From NCBI GenBank assembly GCA_964420835.1, contig CAYQUO010000018.1, forward strand, positions 1-64,000: DNA of 64,000 nt, read 5' to 3'. Below, piece after piece: positions 25,111 through 33,966 of the stretch. Made by a program: the position numbers and the translations under genes. The stretch is from CAYQUO01 sp964420835 (GTDB taxonomy: Bacteria; Chloroflexota; Anaerolineae; Anaerolineales; Anaerolineaceae). The stretch's first letter is position 1; each line of letters begins with the position of its first letter. Under the pieces are notes generated by a model, which was not told the DNA's origin, searched no databases, and saw only the letters and a program-made list of their open reading frames with translations.

Positions 25111-27279
25111 TTATTTTGGCTGTTCGGGTGCATCCATCCTTTCCGGATCATTCACCCCGGCAAATTGCCCTGCCCGCTGTCGGGTGGTCCCCTCCGGGTC
25201 TGCCGGCCCGGCTTCCCAAATTGAGAACAGCAGCCAGCCGGTAAAGAACAGGCTGACCAGGTACACCCCGTACTGGTAGCGGGTTTCCTGTGAGACATTG
25301 AACACGAAGATGATCAGCGATTGCAATATTGCCGGCGCCGCCGCCAGCAGCGTTCTCCCTTTTCGTTTGGTGATTGCGATTGCCACGGCGCAAAAAAGGA
25401 TCGCCGCAAGCCAGGCTGCCGGCCGCCAGAACAGGATGTACAGCAGCTGGAAGGAATCCCAGGAGAGGGTTTGCCAGTAGAATCTGCTCAACGGCTTTAC
25501 CAGCCAGGGCAGCCTGGAATCCTCTCCGCTGACCCCTGCCACCGTGTAATCGATCCAACTGGCGCCCGCAGCGGTGTCCGGCTTGTAGTACAGCGGGGTG
25601 ACGTAAGTGTTGCAGGCGGGCTGGATGGTGTACACCAGCGAGCCAATCCCGGCTGCCGCCTCCAGGTCCGGCCGGGGATCGCGCAGGAACAGGTTGAAGG
25701 CCAGGTGGATGTACCGCAGCGGGTGCGCCAGCAGCGGGCCGGCGTCCAGGTTTTGGCCCAGGATGATCGGCACGGAGGAGCATGGCGAATAATCCCATTC
25801 CTTCAGCGGCATCAATTGTTCGATATCCGTCCGTTCGGCGGCACTCAGGATGGTACCGTGCTGCACGTGGGCTCCAATGTGGTGTAGTGGCAGGGCATAT
25901 TGCAGCCCTGCCGGCATGGGCGAGGCACCCAGGGCCCGGTAGCCCGGCCCGCTGACTGCCCAGCGCAGCGCCAGCACCGCCGCCAGGGCGGCCAGCGTCC
26001 ATTTCCACTGGCTGCGGAAGAACAGGATGATCAGCGGCAACAATAGGATCACCAGTGGGTAGCCGTTGTGCCGGAAGAGGGACACCAACAGGCAGCAGGT
26101 CACCAGGCCCGCCCAATTCTTCCGCCTGGTCAGCCACCGCCCTTGGCTCAGGGCGATCTCCACGCAGATCAGCGTCAGCCACAGCAGGGAGATGCTGTAG
26201 GGCACATCCTTCCAGACTGTGGCAGTGTACAACCAGTTTACCGGGGAGATGGCGAACAACAGGCTGGTCAGCCAGGCGATGCCCGCCGGCATGCCCCTGC
26301 GGACCAGGTTGCTGATCCCCCAGGCTGCCACCAGTGAGAGGAAGGCGGCTTGGGCAATCGTCACCGCCGTTGGGCTGTCCCAGGCGAGCGTCACCAGGCG
26401 GATGGCCAGGGTGTGGAACACCGGATGGTGGTCCTCCATTTGCAGGGTGTGTGCCTGCATCCATTGTGACAGCGAATCACCGCTCATCAGCGCCGGGGAA
26501 TAGGTCAGCAGCACCACCAGGCAGGGGAGGAAGATGGGGATGGCGTAGAACAGCCAGGTTCCCGCTTGGTTGCGCCCTCCGGCTGTTCGTGGTGGCAACG
26601 AAAGCACCCAGCGGAGGATGAGGTAAAACAGGCTGGTAAAAAAGACCAGGCTGAGGAAAAAGTACAACCAGCGGATGGAAGCCTGCAGCGGCAGGTGGGG
26701 GTCGTAGGTATACTGCCGTTCTTTCTCTTCAATGAGCGAAAATTCATCGCTTAGCCCGTCCCAGGTGATTCGCACGCTCCCCATCCCCGGCCCGGCCTGG
26801 AACTGGATGTATGGACGGCTGGAGGTGTGGCCGCTCCACCTCAGGGTCGCCGGTGAATCGGCGCGGAACGTCCGGGCCTGGTATTCCCAGGGCCCCTCCC
26901 GCACGACCTGGGCGTGGGGTATGTCGATGTGCCCGTTGTTGATCCCCTCGATGATCACCGGCCCGTTATTGGTCAGCGCCTCGATGGTCAGGTTTCGTGC
27001 CTGGAGGAAGGAAAGACTGCCGGGGACGGGTATGGAAAGGGGGATGGCCAGCAGGATGGAAATGGCCAGGGATTTCCTGCTTGCAGATTGTTTCCATGCC
27101 GTACGCGCCCACCCGGATGATGACCACATCGCCAGGGCGAAAAGCGCCGCGGCCAGGGCAACACTGCCGGCCAGTTCGCGGCGCGAAACCAGGACCTCAT
27201 CCAGCGTTGACAGATGGAACCAGGTGCTGCCCGCGATGGCGAACAGCGTGGATGGAATGACCCTTCGAAGACCCGTCAT
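25111..27279 (-). CDS. Large polytopic membrane protein, probable glycosyltransferase-type (DUF6020-like)
   Basis: A 722-residue protein with about fourteen hydrophobic segments. Two N-terminal helices are followed by an extracytoplasmic beta-rich domain (about 95-200) that ends in V-R-I-T-W-D-G. A multi-helix module with GDS near a membrane edge (S-P-A-L-M-S-G-D-S), HHPVFHT and KDVPYS comes next. The acidic GDS loop and His-rich loop resemble the metal- and lipid-phosphate-handling loops of GT-C glycosyltransferases; this assignment is inference. The N-terminal domain is shared in kind with the protein at 46329-48662. Confidence 0.65.
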   Translation of the reverse strand: MTGLRRVIPSTLFAIAGSTWFHLSTLDEVLVSRRELAGSVALAAALFALAMWSSSGWARTAWKQSASRKSLAISILLAIPLSIPVPGSLSFLQARNLTIEALTNNGPVIIEGINNGHIDIPHAQVVREGPWEYQARTFRADSPATLRWSGHTSSRPYIQFQAGPGMGSVRITWDGLSDEFSLIEEKERQYTYDPHLPLQASIRWLYFFLSLVFFTSLFYLILRWVLSLPPRTAGGRNQAGTWLFYAIPIFLPCLVVLLTYSPALMSGDSLSQWMQAHTLQMEDHHPVFHTLAIRLVTLAWDSPTAVTIAQAAFLSLVAAWGISNLVRRGMPAGIAWLTSLLFAISPVNWLYTATVWKDVPYSISLLWLTLICVEIALSQGRWLTRRKNWAGLVTCCLLVSLFRHNGYPLVILLLPLIILFFRSQWKWTLAALAAVLALRWAVSGPGYRALGASPMPAGLQYALPLHHIGAHVQHGTILSAAERTDIEQLMPLKEWDYSPCSSVPIILGQNLDAGPLLAHPLRYIHLAFNLFLRDPRPDLEAAAGIGSLVYTIQPACNTYVTPLYYKPDTAAGASWIDYTVAGVSGEDSRLPWLVKPLSRFYWQTLSWDSFQLLYILFWRPAAWLAAILFCAVAIAITKRKGRTLLAAAPAILQSLIIFVFNVSQETRYQYGVYLVSLFFTGWLLFSIWEAGPADPEGTTRQRAGQFAGVNDPERMDAPEQPK

Positions 27280-27403
27280 AAGGAATTCCTGGCTGCCAAT
27301 CCCCGGTAACAGGAAATATGGTGTTTCAATTTTACATGAGAAACCACTTGGTTTGTCAACCTGCCCCTGGCGGAGGGTTTTTTCCCGGCCCCTGCCGGGT
27401 GGT

Positions 27404-27661
27404 TTATCGTAGGAACTCCAAATAGAGAAACACCATCAGGGTCATGCCGGCGATCAGGATCAGCGCCGGCAGCAGGTGGCGTTGGAAGGACGACTGGCCT
27501 GGCGTGTCATCCTCCAGTTCCGGCCGGGATGGATCCTTCCCGCCAGGGGCGCCGCTTTGTACGCGCTTCATTGAAGGCAGGTCGTATGGCCTCGGCGTCC
27601 CGCATTGGGGGCAGAACTTTTCACTGGGGTCGTATTCGGTACCGCAATAGTTGCATTTCAT
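27404..27661 (-). CDS. Zinc-ribbon protein with a C-terminal membrane anchor
   Basis: An 85-residue protein. A short zinc ribbon (Cys3, Cys6, Cys17, Cys20) is followed by a polar linker and one hydrophobic segment (62-80), so the ribbon faces the cytoplasm at the membrane. The ATG at 27661 begins exactly at the ribbon; the longer frame to 27829 is not protein-like. Many such tail-anchored ribbons exist with unknown roles. It stands alone. Confidence 0.65.
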   Translation of the reverse strand: MKCNYCGTEYDPSEKFCPQCGTPRPYDLPSMKRVQSGAPGGKDPSRPELEDDTPGQSSFQRHLLPALILIAGMTLMVFLYLEFLR

Positions 27662-27970
27662 CGCAGGAATCCTGGTTGAACCATGTGTCCGGCGGGCTTT
27701 GTGGATGGTGGCACCTTCCTCCGGCTGCCAAAGGAAGGAAGAGGTTGTGCAACCGGCAACTTTGCCGGGATTTCCTCCTCCCCGGTCCCGCCGGGCCCCT
27801 TCAGGGCACAGCCCTGGAAGGGATTGCAATTATAAGATACGCCTGAATTGGCAATTTTTCAAGTGTTTTTTGGATTGGCTTAACCCGGGGCTGGCAGGAC
27901 CCTGCAGTCCAAACCATTCACAGCCCTGGCGGCGGGTGGCTCGTCTCCCGGAACGCTGCCCCGGTGCGCC
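27662..27970. other. Intergenic region, nothing recognised
   Basis: 309 bases between the zinc-ribbon gene and the end of the threonine aldolase gene. I see no hairpin with a T-run and no convincing promoter. Confidence 0.4.
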
Positions 27971-29002
27971 CTAACTCGCCCTGGCCAGGTCGGACAGGAA
28001 CCCCTCCACCGCCCAATCCGGCGTCGCCCACGAGGTCACCAGTCGCACGGCGCTCCTCTCCCCATCCATCCTGGACCAGGTGTAGAACAGGTAGTTCTGC
28101 ATCATCGCATCGATCACCGCCAGCGGGAGGATGGGGAAGATCTGGTTGGTCGGCGAGTCGATCAGGAAGGGATATCCCAATTCCCGGATGCCTGTGGCCA
28201 GTTTTTGCGCCTGGCGGTTGGCGTGGGCGGCCAGTTGCAGGTACAGGTCGTCCCGGAAGAGTTCCTGGAACTGGATCCCCAGGAGCCTGCCCTTGGAGAG
28301 CAGGGCGCCGCGCTGCTTGAGGTGGTGCCGGAAGTTCAACTTCAACGCCGAGTTGCAGATCACCATCGCCTCGCCGATCAGCGCACCGTTCTTCGTCCCC
28401 CCGATGTAATACGCGTCCGCCAGGCTGGAAAGTGCTTCCAGTGTCAGGTCGCATTTCCCGCAGGCCAGCGCCTGCCCCAGCCGTGCCCCGTCAACATACA
28501 GGTACAGCCCCAGCCGGCGGCAGGTTTCCGCCAGGGCGGCAAACTCAGCCCTGGAATAGACCGTCCCCAGTTCGGTGGACTGGGAGGTAAACACCAGCCG
28601 GGGCACAACCATGTGCTCATCGTTGTGTTCGGCCGCCACTTCCTCCACCTCCTGCGGGGTCACCTTGCCATTCACCCCGGTCACTGCGTGGATCTTGTGG
28701 CCGGTTGCTTCGATGGCCCCTGCCTCATGCACGTGGATGTGCGCGCTTGGCACGGCGATCGCCGACTCGTACGGCCGTAAAAATGCCGCCAGGGCTGTGA
28801 GGTTGGCCTGTGTTCCCCCGGAGAGGAAATGCACGTCGGCATCTGGCCGTCCGGCTGCCGCTTTGATCATCGTGGCCGCCTGGCTGCAATGGCGGTCCTC
28901 GCCGTAGCCCTTTTCCTGCTCCAGGTTGCTCTGTTCCAGCGCTGCCAGGATGTTCGGGTGCGCGCCTTCACCGTAATCGTTCAGAAAACTGTATTTGCTC
29001 AT
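27971..29002 (-). CDS. Low-specificity threonine aldolase / beta-eliminating lyase family
   Basis: A 343-residue PLP enzyme of fold type I that cleaves threonine or allo-threonine to glycine and acetaldehyde. Seen: SGGTQAN near the PLP phosphate site (61-67), the His-rich H-I-H-V-H-E-A-G segment that stacks on the cofactor, the D-G-A-R-L motif (Asp171), and Lys204 in GGTKNG as the likely PLP lysine. Length agrees with the family. A stand-alone gene with no clear Shine-Dalgarno before the ATG. Confidence 0.87.
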   Translation of the reverse strand: MSKYSFLNDYGEGAHPNILAALEQSNLEQEKGYGEDRHCSQAATMIKAAAGRPDADVHFLSGGTQANLTALAAFLRPYESAIAVPSAHIHVHEAGAIEATGHKIHAVTGVNGKVTPQEVEEVAAEHNDEHMVVPRLVFTSQSTELGTVYSRAEFAALAETCRRLGLYLYVDGARLGQALACGKCDLTLEALSSLADAYYIGGTKNGALIGEAMVICNSALKLNFRHHLKQRGALLSKGRLLGIQFQELFRDDLYLQLAAHANRQAQKLATGIRELGYPFLIDSPTNQIFPILPLAVIDAMMQNYLFYTWSRMDGERSAVRLVTSWATPDWAVEGFLSDLARAS

Positions 29003-29060
29003 GGTTGTCGAGAAATATTGACTTGTGTGACCGGGCTTTACATGGCTTCCGCCATCCGGT

Positions 29061-30089
29061 TTACTCCATGGGTACGGACAGTGGGTTGATCAGGCCGGCT
29101 TGCAGGTTGTCCAGCATCCGCTGCACCATCCCCAGGCGGCCCGGGGTCAGGATGTATGGCTGCACGTCGTTAATGGCGATGGGGGCGGTTACCGTGCCGG
29201 CTCCCTGGCCGCCAGCCAGCGTGGGCCAGATCTCGCGCAGCGCCCCGGGCACATCCGCCTGGATGGTGGCTGCCCACCGCGAGCGCACATCATCCGGCGG
29301 GGTTTGCGCCCCGGCCAGGATCAACTCCCGGTTGAACAGGTTGGACAGCACTTCCGGGCTGGCTGCTTGGGGTGCCACGTACACCGAGTACACCACGTAG
29401 GGTGCCAGCGCATCCATGGCCGCGATCCAATCCTCCGGGCCTGCCGTGGAAGGCGCCGGGCTGATCAGTGGGAACCTGGCATATGGGGAATAATACGTTG
29501 CGCAGGTGCCGCAATAATAAGCCGCTCCATTCCGGAACCCGTCCGCAAAGTCCACCACCCCGGCGGCATCCGATGGCAGAAGGGCCCCGCTGCGCCAGTC
29601 AAAGGTGGAAACAGCCATCAGGTAGCCGGCGGTGAACCCGGCATTGGCCGGGCTTGTATGGATCACGGTCAGGTTGGCCGCCGCCGGCAGGTCTCCGTCG
29701 GCAGGGGTGACGAACTGCACCTGCGGGGCCGCTGCGATCAGCCCGGCCAGGTTGGCTGGCGGGCGGGGCATCACCACCACCTGCCAGCCGGCGCCGATGT
29801 CATCCGGTTGCAGGTCCTGGCGTGTTTCCAACTCCATCCCGCTGCCCGCCGCCAGTTCCTGCAGCAGTTCCTGGTAGGACTGGGTGACGGCGGCATCCAG
29901 GTCCTGCGGTGCCAGCAATACGGCCAGCGCCACCGGCGTGGTCGGTGTCGGCGGGGGGGTCTCCGTCGGAGTTGTTGTCACCTGGGGTTCCGGGGTGGGG
30001 CCTCCGGGTTCAGCTGCTGCTTTGCAACCGGAAAAGGCCAACGCCAGGCCAAGCAGGATCAATGAAAGCCACAGCAGGGATCGTCGCAT
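29061..30089 (-). CDS. BMP-type substrate-binding lipoprotein
   Basis: A 342-residue lipoprotein with lipobox FSGC (Cys22), a Thr/Pro-rich spacer to about 50, and an alpha/beta binding-protein domain with the pattern of basic membrane protein (BMP/PnrA-like) receptors (a segment A-G-F-T-A-G-Y-L and a D-F-A-D-G-F-R-N-G-A segment). Relatives bind nucleosides for ABC import, but no ABC genes are adjacent. A TAAAAT box ends six bases before the ATG, so the mRNA may be leaderless. Confidence 0.68.
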   Translation of the reverse strand: MRRSLLWLSLILLGLALAFSGCKAAAEPGGPTPEPQVTTTPTETPPPTPTTPVALAVLLAPQDLDAAVTQSYQELLQELAAGSGMELETRQDLQPDDIGAGWQVVVMPRPPANLAGLIAAAPQVQFVTPADGDLPAAANLTVIHTSPANAGFTAGYLMAVSTFDWRSGALLPSDAAGVVDFADGFRNGAAYYCGTCATYYSPYARFPLISPAPSTAGPEDWIAAMDALAPYVVYSVYVAPQAASPEVLSNLFNRELILAGAQTPPDDVRSRWAATIQADVPGALREIWPTLAGGQGAGTVTAPIAINDVQPYILTPGRLGMVQRMLDNLQAGLINPLSVPME

Positions 30090-30095
30090 GGGCCA

Positions 30096-30101
30096 ATTTT
30101 A
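30096..30101 (-). promoter_or_regulatory. -10 box for a leaderless lipoprotein gene
   Basis: The minus strand reads TAAAAT at 30101-30096; the start codon is at 30089, so the transcript would start at or next to the ATG. Confidence 0.35.
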
Positions 30102-30342
30102 CCTCATCCCCGGGTCGCTGGCGGTTGGATGCGGGGGGAGGAGTCTGCCCGGGGTTGGCTGGCATGGCGCCGGCCTGTACGGGCGGGGCTGTCCCGGAGT
30201 TTCTTAAAGTCCATCTTCCGCCCCGCCGCAGGGAAGAAACAGCCCAGGCATTTCCACTCCGGCTCTTAAGCCCTTTCATCTTCCCCAAGTGAACGCCCAG
30301 GCACAATCCTGCCAGGTGCATTTTTCTCCATCCAGTGATACA

Positions 30343-31515
30343 ATGTTGAACCTCAAGAGGTTGCGGCAGGATTATTTTCTGTACGGTCTGCCCCCTCCTG
30401 ATGGTTTTGTTTGGAAAATGAATGTCTTTATCCTTGGCCCACTGCTGATCATCTTTGCCCTCATCGCCTGGATGGGCTGGCAATCCACCATTAAACCGGC
30501 GCCTTCCGAGGTCCTTTTTCAAGTTCAGGAAGTTGACCTGTTGCGCGTTACGCGCGGGGCGGATGGCTGGGTCGTCACTTCCCGGGATCACCTGCACCCC
30601 GTGGCGCTGCGGGTGGGAAGCACACCAGCCGTGATGGAGCAGGTTTACCCGCTCAGCCCATCCAATGGCGGCTTTGTCACCGGCAAAACGCAGTTCCCCG
30701 CCGGGCGCTGCTTCTTTGAGGTCACCCTGCAGGATGGACGGTCCATCCCCCTTGTCGAACGCCATCTTCCGCTTGAAGGGGCGGCTAATTTCCGTGACCT
30801 GGGCGGTTACGAGGCGGCTGGCGGCCGCCGGGTGGCTTACGGCCGGATATTCCGCTCCGATGAACTATTCCGCCTGAACGAGATGGATGAGCAGTTGCTC
30901 AACACCCTGGGCTTGCGAACGGTCGTCGACCTGCGCAACCCGGACGAGGTTCTCAAGCGCCCGGACCGCCTGCCGCCTGGTTCAACCTATGTCAACCTGC
31001 CGGTGTATTTGGGGGATGCGATCTCCCTCAAGGATATTCTGTTCTTTCGCCACCAGATGGACAGCCGGTTCCAACATTTCTACCGGGAAACGCTGGTCGA
31101 CCGGGGTGCACCGGCCCTGGGTGCGCTGCTTCGCCTTGCTGCCGATCCCGCCCGCTTGCCCCTGCTCTTCCACTGCACCGCCGGCAAGGACCGAACGGGT
31201 GTGGCTGCCATGCTCCTCTTGTCCATCTGCGGTGTCCCCCGCCGCACCATCGTCGCCGATTACACCCTCAGCAACCTGGCGCTCGAATGGAGCCTGGAGA
31301 CTTTTCGCAGAAACAGCAGTTCCAACTGGAGTGTGCCCGGCCTCCGGCTTGAGCAACTCCTTCCCCTTTTCTCCGCCCGCGGGGAGATCCTGGAAGGTGT
31401 GTATGATCACATCGAAGCAAAATACGGCTCGATGGAGGATTACCTCCTGGGCCCGGTGGGGCTCACCCCGGAGGAATTTCAAGCCATCCGCAGCAACCTG
31501 CTTGTAACTTCCTGA
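30343..31515 (+). CDS. Membrane-anchored tyrosine/dual-specificity phosphatase
   Basis: A 390-residue protein: short cytoplasmic head, one membrane segment (about 28-44), a small beta domain (to about 145) and a protein-tyrosine-phosphatase domain of the bacterial Y_phosphatase3 type. The signature loop is HCTAGKDRTG (277-286; nucleophile Cys278, Arg284), and N-F-R-D-L-G-G-Y begins the domain. The catalytic part is predicted to be outside the cytoplasm. The start is uncertain: the ATG at 30343 overlaps a TGATACAAT extended -10 sequence, so a GTG at 30289 or the Met at 30418 are also possible. Confidence 0.82.
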   Translation: MLNLKRLRQDYFLYGLPPPDGFVWKMNVFILGPLLIIFALIAWMGWQSTIKPAPSEVLFQVQEVDLLRVTRGADGWVVTSRDHLHPVALRVGSTPAVMEQVYPLSPSNGGFVTGKTQFPAGRCFFEVTLQDGRSIPLVERHLPLEGAANFRDLGGYEAAGGRRVAYGRIFRSDELFRLNEMDEQLLNTLGLRTVVDLRNPDEVLKRPDRLPPGSTYVNLPVYLGDAISLKDILFFRHQMDSRFQHFYRETLVDRGAPALGALLRLAADPARLPLLFHCTAGKDRTGVAAMLLLSICGVPRRTIVADYTLSNLALEWSLETFRRNSSSNWSVPGLRLEQLLPLFSARGEILEGVYDHIEAKYGSMEDYLLGPVGLTPEEFQAIRSNLLVTS

Positions 31516-31622
31516 CCAGCTTCATTTATTAATAAGAAAGAGCCCAAAACGCGCCGGCAGACAGACCGGTGGGTTGGATGTTGACCTTGCAGGGATGATA
31601 ATTTCCCTGGTGGTTTCCCCGC

Positions 31623-31628
31623 TATAAT
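31623..31628 (+). promoter_or_regulatory. -10 box of the NERD-helicase gene
   Basis: TATAAT 29 bases before the ATG at 31657. TTGACC (31583-31588) is too far away to be its -35. Confidence 0.4.
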
Positions 31629-31656
31629 AGGAGTGTTTGCGGAAGGAGGGAAACCC

Positions 31657-33741
31657 ATGGCAGAGGTAAAGGGACATCTGCGTGAGGACAAGGCTACCTA
31701 TGGCGAGAAGGTGGTCCTCAAACATCTTGCCGATCACCTCCCGAAGGAATTCACGGTATATGTGGAGTTTCCGATTTCGGACAGCCGCATCCAGCGGTAT
31801 CCGGATTTTGCTGTATTGGCTAACTATGGGGTGGTGGTCCTTGAGGTGAAGGACTGGGTGAACGTGGAATCCTTCGACCGTTTCACTGCCCGCATCCGTA
31901 CACGTAAGAACGAGGTGCGGGAGGAAAAAAACCCCGTCTCCATCGCCCGGGATTACTGTACGTCCTTAACGGCGGAATTTCAACGCATGAAAACCCTGCT
32001 CAACGACCGGCAGGCGCTTAAGGTCGCTTGGGGGTATGCGGTTGTTTTCCCGAACCTTCATGGCTCCACGCTCTCAAGATTAAAGAAATTGTGGGGAGAG
32101 GATTTTGTTCTTGGACTGGCTGACCTCTCGCCCGACCTGATCCTGAAAAGGCTCAAATCCACCATTGCAACCCATCACATTCGTACACTAACACGCTCCG
32201 AACTGGACTGCATACGGGGTGTATTGAACCCTACAATCGTCGTCCATCCTTCCGGGCGGTTGCCGGTAATCCTGGATCAATCTCAGGAAACCCTCGTCAG
32301 CGAACCGGTTCGTCCACCTTCTGAAATTTCGACCGCCGATGAAGCCCATCCCGTCTCCCGGCAGGAAGTCCTCCTCCCCCGGGAAGAGCCGCTTGCTGGG
32401 ACTGCAACCCAAACCTCTGAACCCGAACCGCCTTTCAAAAGAACCCCTCCCACCCTTGAAGAACTTGCCAGCCAGACCGCTGTCCGCCTCGTCCGAGGTG
32501 TTGCCGGCTCCGGCAAGACGCTTGTTCTCACCCAGCGTGCCCGATACCTGGCCGCGCGCTACCCGGAGTGGCGCATCCTCGTCCTCACCTTTAACGACAA
32601 ACTGAAGGACAGCCTTGCGGATTCCCTTTTCCGCTGCTCCAATATCAGGGTGTGCACCTTCTATGGGCTTTGCCGCCAACTCATGAGCGATCGCATCCCC
32701 TGGAAGAATCCCATCACGTCCGAAGGCTGGCTGAAGCACCACCGCGACCGGTTCCCGCTGGTCGATGAACTGGGGGTCGAATTCCTCCAGGAGGAATTCA
32801 AGTGGCTGATGGATACGCTCACGCTCGACCGGGCCGCCTACCTCTCGTCCGAGCGCAAGGGGCGCGGCTTGCAACGCCGCCTGGGCAAACAACTTCGCAG
32901 CCGGGTCTTTGACATCTTCGAGGCTTACCGCGCCTGCCTGCAGAAGGAAAAACTGCTGGATTGGGTGGATATTCCACGCCTTGTCCTGGATGGCGTTCTG
33001 CAGGGCCAACTTCCTGTTGAACCCTATCATGCCATCCTCATCGACGAGGCGCAGGATTTTGCCCCTGCCTGGTTCCGGCTGATCAATCACAACCTTGTTT
33101 CCGGGGGTGCCCTGTTCCTTGCCGATGACCCTGCCCAGAGCATCTACCGCTATTTCAGTTGGCGTGAAAAAGGCATCGAGGTCGTCGGGCGCACCCGCCA
33201 CCTCAGGGTCCCCTATCGCAACACGTACGAGATCTACCAGGCCGCATTTGAACTGATCCGCAGCGACGAAGCCCTGCGCCACCAGTTCGAGGAGGAGGGC
33301 CAGATTGTCCTCCCCGACCTGGATCCCGATTCGATGCAGCATGGAAAAAAACCCATCCTCAGGCGTTTTTCCACCTTTGCCGCCGAGGCCGGTTTCATCC
33401 TTGAACAGGTGCGCTCCCTTTCCCTGTTGGGCATTCGCGGCGGGCAGATCGCCGTTCTTAACCGCCACCGGAAGGGCAAGGCCGAATTGCAGAAAGCCTT
33501 GAAGGGGCTTGATATTAATATCGACACCTATCACCAATACAAGGGCCTGGAATTTGAGGCCGTCTTCCTCACCGGAATCCAGGATGCCTTCCCGCCCGGG
33601 GCCGACCCGCAAAAACTGAGCGAAGAGCGCCGCCTGGTCTACATGGCCATGACACGCGCCCGCCGCGAGCTTGTCCTTACCGGTTGCGGCCCCATTCCAC
33701 AGCCGCTGCGCTGCATCCTGCCCCATGTTGACCAGGTGTAA
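31657..33741 (+). CDS. NERD-domain nuclease fused to a UvrD-type helicase
   Basis: A 694-residue protein. Residues 1-160 form a NERD nuclease domain with a D-(E)-x-K active site: Asp50, Glu63 and Lys65 in VLEVKDW. A polar linker follows (190-265). From about 265 there is a superfamily-1 helicase: Walker A GVAGSGKT (281-288), DEAQDF (463-468), YHQYKGLEFE (motif V) and M-A-M-T-R-A-R-R-E-L (motif VI). The ATG has GGAAGGAGGG seven bases upstream; the GTG at 31633 lies before the likely transcript start. Related nuclease-helicases repair DNA or act against phage, but no companion defence gene is next to it. Confidence 0.88.
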   Translation: MAEVKGHLREDKATYGEKVVLKHLADHLPKEFTVYVEFPISDSRIQRYPDFAVLANYGVVVLEVKDWVNVESFDRFTARIRTRKNEVREEKNPVSIARDYCTSLTAEFQRMKTLLNDRQALKVAWGYAVVFPNLHGSTLSRLKKLWGEDFVLGLADLSPDLILKRLKSTIATHHIRTLTRSELDCIRGVLNPTIVVHPSGRLPVILDQSQETLVSEPVRPPSEISTADEAHPVSRQEVLLPREEPLAGTATQTSEPEPPFKRTPPTLEELASQTAVRLVRGVAGSGKTLVLTQRARYLAARYPEWRILVLTFNDKLKDSLADSLFRCSNIRVCTFYGLCRQLMSDRIPWKNPITSEGWLKHHRDRFPLVDELGVEFLQEEFKWLMDTLTLDRAAYLSSERKGRGLQRRLGKQLRSRVFDIFEAYRACLQKEKLLDWVDIPRLVLDGVLQGQLPVEPYHAILIDEAQDFAPAWFRLINHNLVSGGALFLADDPAQSIYRYFSWREKGIEVVGRTRHLRVPYRNTYEIYQAAFELIRSDEALRHQFEEEGQIVLPDLDPDSMQHGKKPILRRFSTFAAEAGFILEQVRSLSLLGIRGGQIAVLNRHRKGKAELQKALKGLDINIDTYHQYKGLEFEAVFLTGIQDAFPPGADPQKLSEERRLVYMAMTRARRELVLTGCGPIPQPLRCILPHVDQV

Positions 33742-33746
33742 CCCCT

Positions 33747-33777
33747 CCAACTTCCTTCCCCTGGGGGGGTTGGTTTT
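33747..33777 (+). terminator. Possible terminator after the NERD-helicase gene
   Basis: CCAAC (33747-33751) pairs with GTTGG (33769-33773) around an inner C/G stem, followed by TTTT. Confidence 0.4.
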
Positions 33778-33841
33778 GCCGGTCGATCCGTCCCTCGCCT
33801 GGCCCTCGTGCCCGGGGTTTTCCATTGGGAATATTAATAAT

Positions 33842-33870
33842 TTGCATACAGAAGTTTCATCCGGTATTAA
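33842..33870 (+). promoter_or_regulatory. Promoter of the HtrA-like protease gene
   Basis: TTGCAT (33842-33847), a 17-base spacer and TATTAA (33865-33870), about 97 bases before the start codon. Confidence 0.45.
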
Positions 33871-33966
33871 TCAGCATTTCCTATACTTTTACCTGTCAGG
33901 CGGGGGTCTGACCGGGCGCAATACCGCATGTCTCCCCCTGGCCCCGCCTGTTGAAAGGTGTATCCG

